The notes beneath the pieces were generated by a model. It saw only the letters and a list, made by a program, of their open reading frames with translations, searched no databases and was not told the DNA's origin. Shown here piece after piece: positions 52,608 through 62,200 of a stretch of DNA of 64,000 bases. Source of the stretch: Pelecanus crispus (taxonomy: Eukaryota > Chordata > Aves > Pelecaniformes > Pelecanidae); assembly GCF_030463565.1 (NCBI RefSeq), contig NC_134643.1, positions 1,374,001 through 1,438,000 of the forward strand, given 5' to 3'. Numbering within the stretch: position 1 is the stretch's first letter; each line of letters begins with the position of its first letter. A program made the position numbers and the translations under genes.

Positions 52608-53143
52608 CCAGGGCTGGGGACTCCCCCACCTCTCTGGGCAGCCTGTTCCAATGCTTGGCCACTCTTTCCATGAAGAAATTTCTCCCAATTTCCAACCTAA
52701 ACCTCCCCTGGTGCAGCTTGAGCCCATTTCCTCTTGTCCTATCGCTGTTCCTTGGGAGAAGAGCCCGACCCCGCTCCCTGCCCCCTCCTGCCAGGAGCTG
52801 CAGAGCGATCAGGTCTCCCCCTCAGCCTCCTCTTCTCCAGGCTGAACACCCCCAGCTCCCTCAGCCGCTCCCCACCAGCCCTGTGCTCCAGACCCTGCCC
52901 CAGCTCCGCTGCCCTTCTCTGGACACGCTCCAGCACCCCAATGTCCTCCTTGTAGTGAGGGGCCCAAAACTGGGCACAGCATTCCAGGTGCGGCCTCACC
53001 AGCGCCGAGCATGGGGCACGATCCCTGCCCTGCTCCTGCTGGCCGCACTGTTCCCGACACAAGCTGGGACGCTGTCCACCGCTCCCGTCCCCCGTCCCCC
53101 GGGGTCCCCTCCCCGCTGAGCGCCGCGCTGCCATTCCCCGCAG

Positions 53144-53274
53144 TTCAGCTGCTGCGGGGGGGCGTCTCCTACAAGGACTGGTCCCAAAACATCTACTTCA
53201 ACTGCACTGCCGCCAACCCCAGCCGCGAGCGCTGCTCCGTGCCCTTCTCCTGCTGCCTGCGGGACGCCAACGAG
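53144..53274 (+). pseudogene. TSPAN33: Second copy of TSPAN33 exon 6
   Basis: Same as 49680-49808 but 131 bp: the G run at 53156-53162 has two extra bases, breaking the frame after SCCG. Probably an assembly artefact, not a true exon duplication. Confidence 0.8.
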
Positions 53275-53722
53275 GTGAGGATGGGCACCCTGGGGTATCC
53301 ACGGGGGACCCCGCTCCCCGCACCTCCTCTCCCATCCCTCGGGGCTGTGCTGGGCCCCCCGGGAGAGGAAACCCACCACCGGCAACGGACGGGACCCCAC
53401 ACCGCCCTCCGGGTTTGGGGACCCCCGGGTGGGGACACTGCAGTGGGGATGGGGTGAATTGGAGGGGGGGCAGCAGGGGGGGCTTTTTGGAGGGAGGCAG
53501 GGACCCTGCCCCCCCCCCCCCCCCGCCAGGTGTTGTCCCTTTTGGGGACGTTTAGGGGAGCGCCAGCGCTGGAGGGACGGGGCTGGGGACGCCGAGGGCG
53601 GGCTGGCCCAGAGGAGGGGGACACCCCGAGCGGCACCGCGCCGCCGGCCGCCCCCCCCCGCAAGAGGCGGGGACCCCCCGCCCTGTGTCCCCAGCCCCTC
53701 CATGCGCTGTCCCCCGTCGCAG

Positions 53723-53884
53723 GCCGTCGTCAACACCATGTGCGGGCAGGGCATGCAGGCCAGGAGCTACCTGGAGGCCAGCACCTTCATCTACACCAAC
53801 GGCTGCATCGACAAGCTGGTCAACTGGATCCACAGCAACCTCTTCCTGCTGGGGGGCATCGCCCTGGGGCTGGCCGTCCCCCAG
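53723..53884 (+). pseudogene. TSPAN33: Second copy of TSPAN33 exon 7
   Basis: Identical in protein to 50250-50411. After CCCCAG two extra G precede GTAC, so the donor is displaced relative to the first copy. Confidence 0.8.
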
Positions 53885-54620
53885 GGGTACCGGGGGAGGA
53901 CGGCACCGGCACGCAGCGCCGGCGGCGCTCGGCGGAGTCGCTTTAACCGCGAGGCCTGGGGAGTCGGGGGTGGGGATTTGGGGCGAGGGGAGCGGGTGCC
54001 GACGTCGGGGCGCGTCCTCACCTGGAGCCGCGGAACGCGCGGGAGGGCGGCGGGGGTGACGCTGGAGCGGCGTCCCTCAGCGCCCTCCTCGGCCTCTCCT
54101 CCTCTTCCTCTCCTGCCTCTTCCTCGCCTCCGCGGCCTCCGCTGCCGCGGCCTTCCAGCGCTGCCTCCTCGCTGCCTTCCTCTCGTCCGTCTGCCCGCGG
54201 CCTCGTCCTCGCGGCCTCTCGTCCGCTTCCTCGCTGCGAGTCTCTCGTCCTCTCCCTCTACTTCTCGTCTCATCCTCTTCTTCTCGTCCTCGTCCTCTTC
54301 CTCTACTTCTCGTCCTCGTCCCGCTTCCTCTACGGCGCGTCCGCGGCCTCGGCCTCTACTGCTCGTCCGCGTCCGTCCCCCGCGTACTGTCTCGGCCGCT
54401 CCCTCTCCCGGCACCCTCGCCGTCTCCTCTCCCTCCGCCCTCCCTCTCCCTTCTCCCTCTCCCTTCTCCCTCTCCCTTCCCTCTCCTGTCCGCCTCTCCC
54501 TCTCCTCTCCCTCTCCTCCTCTCCCTCCTCCTCTCCCTCTCCTCCTCTCCCTCTCCCTCTCCTCCCTCCCTCTCCCTCTCCTCCTCTCCTCTCGCCCCCC
54601 CTCTCCCTCTCCTCCCGCAG

Positions 54621-54722
54621 CTGGTTGGCATCCTGCTGGCTCAGATCCTCATCAACCAGGTCAGGGACCAGATCAAGCTGCAGCTCTACAACCAGCAGCA
54701 CCGGGCTGACCCCTGGTACTGA
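54621..54722 (+). pseudogene. TSPAN33: Second copy of TSPAN33 exon 8
   Basis: Identical in coding sequence to 51134-51235, ending RADPWY and TGA. Its 3' UTR has the AATAAA at 55542-55547. Confidence 0.8.
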
Positions 54723-55887
54723 GCCCCGGCGCAGCGCGGCACAGCCGGCATCCGTCCCCGCGGCACAGCGGCGGCTCGTGGCACCGGGACCTCAGCGGTG
54801 ATTTTCCAAACCCTGGACCGGTAGGAAGAGCTGAAGGGGCTTTGCCGGAGAAGAGGGAAGTTGGCGCGAGCTGCGGACGCCCGGATCCGTGCGCGGCGGC
54901 CGCTGTGCTGCGGAGAGGGACGCGCGGGGACGCTGGGGACTCCGTGGCTTTGGCAGCCGGTGCGAGAGCAGGCGCCGGCTGGGCCGGGACGTGCCGCGCT
55001 GCTGCGCCCTGTTTGGGGGACTGAACCAGCCCTGCTGAACTGCTGCGTCCGTCTGTCCGTCCGTCCGTCCGTCTTGGGGGGCTGAGAGTTGGTGCGCAGG
55101 TTGTGCACGAAGCAGGTTTGCGCTCGGATGTGCTTCCCATCTCCTCCTGTGCTGGAGATGGGCGTTTGTCTGTCTGTCTGCCCATGCACCAAGAGTTGCC
55201 TTTGCCCGGGGCAAGGCTGGTTCCGGAATTGGGGATGTTCCCCCCATCGCTGAGTGCCACAAACCCCATCGGCTCCGTCACGGTGCCCCCGTGGGGAGGA
55301 CAGCCGAGGGCTTCGCTTGCCAGCCGGGAGCGGGAGCCATCGCCTGCGCGTCCGGCCTGGAAGAAGAGGAAGAGGAGTGCTTCGTTAGCCGAGGCCGGGG
55401 GTCCCGTCCTCTGCCCCGGGGGGCTCGAACCCCTCCGCGGGGTGCTGAGCCCCGTGCAGAGGCGCGGACAGGCGTGGGCCCGCGTCCCCTCTCGTGTGGG
55501 GCCAGTGTGGGGCTGCGCCGTCGCCCTTTGCTTCCGCCGAGAATAAAGAGACGAGGCCGGACCCCGGGGTCTCTGCCGCGCCCGTGCCGGGGGCTGCTCC
55601 ATCACCGGGGGGGAACCCAAAACAAGGGGGGTGAAGGGTGGCGAGGGGGCAGCGCAGCAGAGAATCCCCCAGCAAGGAAAATTCGGAGAGGTGCTCGCTG
55701 CCCTGCTCCGAGGGGGTGATTTGGGGGGACACACACACACACACACACACTCATCCGAATTCCCCCCTCCTCTGCTCCAGGGAAGAGCCTGCAAAACTTG
55801 CAGGCCCCAGCCTCGCTTTTCGGAGCCGTCGCAAAGCGTGGGTGGAGTTTTTTGGTTTGGTTGAGTTGGTTTAATTTTTTTTTTTTT

Positions 55888-56220
55888 TCTTCTCCTCGGC
55901 TGGGTGGTCCCCCCGCGCCGCCCCGCCGCGGAGGGAGTCGGGATGCGGCCCAGCGCCCGGCCCTTTGTGTGCGGCCGGGAGGCACCCAGGCGGGCCGGGG
56001 TTTGCCGTGCCCCTCTGCCACCTCCCTGCGCTGATTTTGTCCCCCCCCGTGCCCCCTCCCGTGGCTTTTGGCCAGGGTGGCTCAGGGCTCTCGGGGACCG
56101 AAGTGGCCGCGCTGGCCTGGTCCTACCCCAGCGTCGGCCAAGGGCCAGCTCCCGGCTGCCCCCCGTCCTCTCTGGCATTCCCTGTCTGGTTGCTCCAGGA
56201 AAACTCCTCCAAAACTGTCC
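55888..56220. other. TSPAN33-SMO intergenic, unique sequence
   Basis: GC-rich unique sequence after the duplicated block. The only motif noted is TGGGTGGTC (55901-55909), an exact GLI consensus. No gene recognised. Confidence 0.5.
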
Positions 56221-56224
56221 CCAC

Positions 56225-57640
56225 TGTCCCCCAAAGCGTGACGTTCCCCCCCCCAAAAAAAAAGAGTTCTCACCCCAAAAGAGCGACTTCTGAAAAGCCC
56301 CCCCCCCCGCCAAGCAACTTCACTCCCCCAAAAAGCCACCTCCCCCCTGCCAAAATGTGACCTGTCACTTAAAAGAGCAATTTCTCCCCCCAAAAGTGAT
56401 CACTTCCCAGAAAATGACACTTCTCCCTGAAAAGTCATTTCCCCACATAAAATGTTACTTTTCTCCCCAAAACTTCTCCTCCAAAGACCTACTTCTCCCC
56501 CCAAAACAACCTAAGTTCCTCTCCAAGAGTGGCTTCTTTCCCCCCCAAAACTGACTTTTGTCTCCCAAAATGTTACTTCCCCTGTCAAAACAAGTGGCTT
56601 TGTGTCCCCCAAAAGCAACTCTTCTCCACACATAAAGTGGCTGTTTATCCCCCAAAAGTGACTTCCCTTCAAAAAGTAACTTTTTCTTCCCCCAAAAAAA
56701 CAAACTTTTCTCCCACCCAAAAGTGGCTCTTGTCCCCAAAAAAGTGACTTTTCTTCCCCCAAAAGTGACTTCCCCCTCAAAAAAGTAACTTTTCTCAGGA
56801 AAAAGCAACTTCTTCTCCCTTCCCCCCCAAAGTGGCTTTTGTCCCCCAAAAGTGACTTTTCCTCCCCCAAAAAGTGAATTCCCCCTTTAAAAAAAGCAAC
56901 TTTTCTCCCCCCAAAAGTGGATTTTGTCCCCCAAAAGTTACTTCCCCCCTCAAAAAAGTCACTTTTCCTCCACCCAAGTGGTGACTCTTGTCCCCCAAAA
57001 GTAACTTCCCCCCGAAAGTGACTTTTATCCCCCAAAAGAAACTCTTCTCTCCCCGGTAAAGTGCCTTTTGTCCCCTAAAAGTAACTTTTTCCCCACAAAC
57101 CTGACTTTTTCTCCCCCCAAAAGTGGCTTTTCTCCCCAAAGGCAACTTTTCTCCTCCAAAAAGCAACTTTTGCCTCCCCAAAAAGTAACCTTCCCCCGGA
57201 AAAAAGTGACTTCCCCCCCTCAAAATCCAACTTTCCTCCCCTAAAAGTGACTTATGACTTATCTCCCTAAAATACAACTTTTCTCCACCAAAACGGTGAC
57301 TTCTCTGCCCAAAAAGCAACTTCACCCCCCAAAAGTAACTTTTTGCTCCCTGAAACAACTTTTATCCTCCCCAAACGCGACTCCTCTCCCTCAAAAAGTG
57401 ACTTCCCCCCTCAAAACCAACTTCCCCCTCCAAAACCTTTTTCCCCCATCAATCCAACCTCTCTCCGAAAAAACCCAAACTTTCTCCTCCAAAACCGCGA
57501 CTCCTCCTCTTTCCAAAGCAACATTTCCCTCCCAAAAGCGACTTCTCCCTCCCTAAAACCAACTTTCCCCTCACAAAACCCAACATTTCCCCCCCAAAAC
57601 ACCAACTCGGCCCCCCTTCGGGAGAACCACCCTCTTCCCT
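56225..57640. repeat. Degenerate CCCCCAAAAGTGACTTTT repeat field
   Basis: About 60 imperfect units of 18-28 bp, alternating C runs, A runs and GTGACTT or GCAACTT. Old or fast-changing tandem repeat. Confidence 0.92.
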
Positions 57641-57679
57641 CCTCCCTCAGCGCCATCCCTCTCCTCAACACCCCACTTT

Positions 57680-58740
57680 CCTCGTCAAAAACCCGTCCCC
57701 TCCCCGCCCGCTCCAAAAAAAAGGAACTTCTTCCTCACAAAAAGCCACTTTCCCCCTCAAAAACCCGTCCCCTCTCTGCCCGCTCCAAAAAGAGGAACTT
57801 TTTCCTCGCGAAAAGCCACTTTCCCCTCAAAAAGCCATCCCCTCTCTCCCCGCTCCAAAAAAGGGAACTTTTTCCTCACGAAAAGCCACTTTTTCCTCGC
57901 GAAAAAGCCACTTTTTTCCTCACGAAAAGCCACTTTTTTCCTCAAAAACCCGTCCCCTCTCTGCCCGCTCCAAAAAGAGGGAACTTTTTTTCCTCACGAA
58001 AAGCCACTTTCCCCCTCAAAAAGCCATCTCCTCTCTCCCTGCTCCAGAAGAAGGAACTTTTTCCTCACGAAAAGCCACTTTTTCCTCACAAAAAGCCACT
58101 TTCCCCCTCAAAAACCCGTCCTCTCCCTGCCCGCTCCAAAAAAGGGAACTTTTTCCTCGCGAAAAGCCACTTTTTCCTCGCGAAAAGCCACTTTCCCCCT
58201 CAAAAAACCCGTCCCCTCTCTGCCCGCTCCAAAAAAAGGGAACTTTTCCCTCACGAAAAGCCACTTTTTCCTCACGAAAAGCCACTTTCCCCCTCAAAAA
58301 CCCCGTCCCCTCTCTGCCCGCTCCAAAAAAAGGGAACTTTTTCCTCACGAAAAGCCACTTTTTCCTCACGAAAAGCCACTTTCCCCCTCAAAAAGCCATC
58401 TCCTCTCTCCCTGCTCCAGAAGAAGGAACTTTTTCCTCACGAAAAGCCACTTTTTCCTCACAAAAAGCCACTTTCCCCCTCAAAAACCCGTCCTCTCCCT
58501 GCCCGCTCCAAAAAAGGGAACTTTTTCCTCGCGAAAAGCCACTTTTTCCTCGCGAAAAGCCACTTTCCCCCTCAAAAACCCGTCCCCTCTCTGCCCGCTC
58601 CAAAAAAAGGGAACTTTTCCCTCACGAAAAGCCACTTTTTCCTCACGAAAAGCCACTTTCCCCCTCAAAAACCCGTCCCCTCTCTGCCCGCTCCAAAAAA
58701 AGGGAACTTTTTCCTCACAAAAAGCCACTTTCCCCCTCAC
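57680..58740. repeat. Higher-order minisatellite upstream of SMO
   Basis: Units of about 93 bp made of CCCGCTCCAAAAAAAGGGAA followed by repeated TTTTCCTCACGAAAAGCCAC words. A set of four units (about 372 bp, starting GCCATCTCCTCTCTCCC at 58023) is repeated almost exactly at 58395. It ends about 230 bp before the SMO start codon. Confidence 0.95.
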
Positions 58741-58973
58741 AAGCGGGCTGCCCCCTCCCCCCCGCGTCCCGCCGCGCCGCCTCCCCTCAGCCCGCCCCGG
58801 CGGGGGGCGCGGGGCCGTGGCGGGCCGGGCCGCGCTGAGGGGGACGAGGAGGAGGAGGAAGAGGAGGAGGAGGCGGAGCGGCCCCGCTCCGCTCCCGGCG
58901 AGCTCAACAAAGGGCGTCGGGGCATGGCGGGGGCCGGGGCCGGGCCGCCCGCCTAGCGCCGGTGCGGGCCGGG
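58741..58973 (+). promoter_or_regulatory. SMO: SMO promoter-proximal region and 5' UTR
   Basis: CpG-rich sequence with a GGA-repeat stretch (58843-58877) directly before the SMO start. No TATA box is seen. It is squeezed between the minisatellite and the ATG. Contains a short upstream reading frame at 58924-58956. Confidence 0.6.
58924..58956 (+). CDS. Short upstream reading frame before SMO
   Basis: ATG to TAG, ten codons ([10 protein letters not shown]), ending 17 bases before the SMO ATG. The ATG context (GGCATGG) is acceptable, so it could reduce SMO translation if it is in the transcript. The transcription start is unknown. Confidence 0.35.
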   Translation: MAGAGAGPPA

Positions 58974-59232
58974 ATGGCGGCGCAGGGCGGCGGGTGGCGG
59001 TGGGCGCTGGCGCTGGGGATGGCGCTGGCGCTGGGCGGCCGCCGCTGCCCCGCCGCCCCGCTCCTCAACGCCTCGGCCGTGCCCGAGCGCTGCCGCCGCC
59101 CCGCTGCCTGCGAACGGCTCCGTTACGGTGCCTGCCTGGGCTCGGCGCTGCCCTACGCCGCCACCTCCACGCTGCTGGCCGCCGACTCCGCCTCGCAGGA
59201 GGAGGCGCACGGAAAGCTGCTGCTCTGGTCCG
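58974..59232 (+). CDS. SMO: SMO exon 1
   Basis: Residues 1-86 plus one base: signal peptide and first half of the cysteine-rich domain, ending GKLLLWS(G). Donor GTACGG. Start context GCCGGGATGGCG. Confidence 0.96.
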
Positions 59233-62200
59233 GTACGGCCGGCGGGGACGGGAGCCTGCGGCCCGCGGTACAGCGGGGTGTGCGGGGGGCACACGGGCAC
59301 GCAGGGCAGGCGCGGAGCCGGGAAAGGCCCGGGGCGGGCAGGGGCGGGGGGGCGGGTTCGGTACGGAGGGGAGCGGTATAGAGGGGCTGGGGGCGGGTAC
59401 GGTACGGAGGGGAGCGGTATAGAGGGGGTCGGGTTGGGTACGGTACGGAGGGGAGCGGTATAGAGGGGGTCGGGTTGGGTACCGTACGGAGGGGAGCGGT
59501 ATAGAGGGGCTGGGGGCGGGTACGGTACGGAGGGGAGCGGTATAGAGGGGGTCGGGTTGGGTACGGTACGGAGGGGAGCGGTATAGAGGGGGTCGGGTTG
59601 GGTACGGTACGGAGGGGAGCGGTATAGAGGGGGTCGGGTTGGGTACGGTACGGAGAGGAGCGGTATAGAGGGGGTCGGGGTGGGTACGGTACGGAGGGGA
59701 GCGGTATAGAGGGGGCCGGGGTGGGTACGGTACGGAGGGGAGCGGTATAGAGGGGCTGGGGGTGGGTACGGTACGGAGGGGAGCGGTATAGAGGGGGTCG
59801 GGGTGGGTACGGTACGGAGGGGAGCGGTATAGAGGGGCTGGGGGTGGGTACGGTACGGAGGGGAGCGGTATAGAGGGGCTGGGGGTGGGTATGGTACGGA
59901 GGGGAGCGGTATAGAGGGGGTCGGGGTGGGTACGGTACGGAGGGGAGCGGTATAGAGGGGCTGGGGGTGGGTACGGTAGGGAGGGGAGCGGTATAGAGGG
60001 GGTCGGGGTGGGTACGGTACGGAGGGGAGCGGTATAGAGGGGCTGGGGGCGGGTACGGTACGGAGGGGAGCGGTATAGAGGGGGTCGGGGTGGGTACGGT
60101 ACGGAGGGGAGCGGTATAGAGGGGCTGGGGGTGGGTACGGTACGGAGGGGAGCGGTATAGAGGGGGTCGGGTTGGGTACGGTACGGAGGGGAGCGGTATA
60201 GAGGGGGTCGGGTTGGGTACGGTACGGAGGGGAGCGGTATAGAGGGGCTGGGGGTGGGTACGGTACGGAGGGGAGCGGTATAGAGGGGCTGGGGGTGGGT
60301 ACGGTACGGAGGGGAGCGGTATAGAGGGGCTGGGGGTGGGTACGGTAGGGAGGGGAGCGGTATAGAGGGGCTGGGGGTGGGTACGGTAGGGAGGGGAGCG
60401 GTATAGAGGGGCTGGGGGTGGGTACGGTAGGGAGGGGAGCGGTATAGAGGGGCTGGGGGTGGGTACGGTACGGAGGGGAGCGGTATAGAGGGGGTCGGGT
60501 TGGGTACGGTAGGGAGGGGAGCGGTATAGAGGGGGTCGGGGTGGGTACGGTACGGAGGGGAGCGGTATAGAGGGGGTCGGGGTGGGTACGGTATGGAGGG
60601 GAGCGGTATAGAGGGGGCCCGGGGTGGGTACGGTACGGAGGGGAGCGGTATAGCAGGGGCCTGGGAATGGGAGCAGTATAGCAAACTGTATAGCGGGGGA
60701 CAGGGGGTGGGTATGGTGTAGAGGGGGACAGGGGGTGGGTACGGTATGGAGGGGAGCAGTATAGAGGGGGCCTGAGAGTAGGCGTAGTATAGAAAACTGT
60801 ATAGCAGGAGACAGGGGGTGGGTACAGTATAGAGAGGAGCAGTATAGAGGGGGACAGGGGGTGTGGACAGTGTAGTGGGGAGCAGTATAGAGGGGGCCTG
60901 AGAATGGGAGCAGTATAGGAAACTGTATAGCAGGGGGCTAGGGATGGTATGGTATAGAGGGGAGCAGTATAGAGGGGGCCTGAGAATGGGAGCAGTATAG
61001 GAAACTGTATAGCAGGGGGCTAGGGATGGTATGGTATAGAGGGGAGCAGTATAGAGGGGGCCTGAGAATGGGAGCAGTATAGGAAACTGTATAGCAGGGG
61101 GCTAGGGATGGTATGGTATAGAGGGGAGCAGTATAGAGGGGGCCTGAGAATGGGAGCAGTATAGGAAACTGTATAGCAGGGGGCTAGGGATGGTATGGTA
61201 TAGAGGGGAGCAGTATAGAGGGGGCCTGAGAATGGGAGCAGTATAGGAAACTGTATAGCAGGGGGCTAGGGATGGTATGGTATAGAGGGGAGCAGTATAG
61301 AGGGGGCCTGAGAATGGGAGCAGTATAGGAAACTGTATAGCAGGGGGCTAGGGATGGTATGGTATAGAGGGGAGCAGTATAGAGGGGGCCTGAGAATGGG
61401 AGCAGTATAGAAAACTGCATAGCACGGGACTGGGGATGGGCGCAGTATAGATGGGAGCAGTATAGAGGGGGACAGGGAGTGGGTATGGTGTAGAGAGGAG
61501 CAGTACAGCAGGGGGCTGAGAATGAGTGCAGTATAGAAAGCTGTATAGCAGGGGACAGGGGGTGGGTACCGTATAGAGGAGAGCAGTATAGAGGGGGACA
61601 GGGGCTGGGTGCCGTGTAGAGAGGAGCAGTATAGGAGGTGGCTGGAGGTGGGTGCAGTATAGAAAGCTGTATAGCAGGGGATGGGGTGGGTACCATATAG
61701 AGGAGAGCAGTATAGAGGGGGACAGGGGCTGGGTGCCGTGTAGAGAGGAGCAGTATAGGAGGTGGCTGGAGGTGGGTGCAGTATAGAAAGCTGTATAGCA
61801 GGGGACAAGGGGTGGGTATGGTGTAGAGGGGAGCAGTATAGAGGGGAACAGGGGGTGGGTGCAGTATAGAAACATATAGCAGGGGACTGGGGATGGGTGC
61901 AGTATAGAGGGGAGCTCTATAGAGGGGGACAAGGGGTGTGGGCAGTATAGAGGGGAACGGGGTGGGTATGGTGTAGAGGGGAGCAGTATAGCAGGGGACT
62001 GGATGTGGGTACGGTGTAGAGGGGAGCCCTATAGAGGGGGACAGGGGGTGGATATGGTATAGAGGGGAGCAGTATAGCAGGGGGCTGAGAATGGGTGCAG
62101 TATAGAAAGCTATATAGCAGGGGACCGGGGATGGGCGCGGTATAGGGGGGGAGCAGGATAGCAGGGGACAGCAGATGCATACGGTATAGAGGAGAGCGCT

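Larger units (their letters stand above)
52608..55887 (+). repeat. Near-identical second copy of 49142-52407
   Basis: The 3.3 kb after the gap repeats the 3.3 kb before it, from the CR1 (CCAGGGCTGGGGACTCCCCC) through TSPAN33 exons 6-8, the 3' UTR, the AC repeat and the T run. Differences are mainly one- or two-base indels in homopolymers, plus disorder in the CT-rich intron 7 repeat. Both copy ends coincide with the gap, so unmerged overlapping contig ends are the likely cause. Confidence 0.9.

Noticed and set aside
57343-58956. 537-codon Lys/Pro/Ser-rich frame upstream of SMO
   Set aside because: Follows the minisatellite units and overlaps the SMO 5' region; no conserved protein.
59065-60684. 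539-codon minus-strand frame
   Set aside because: Produced by the 41-bp minisatellite (three units make 41 codons) plus the antisense of SMO exon 1.
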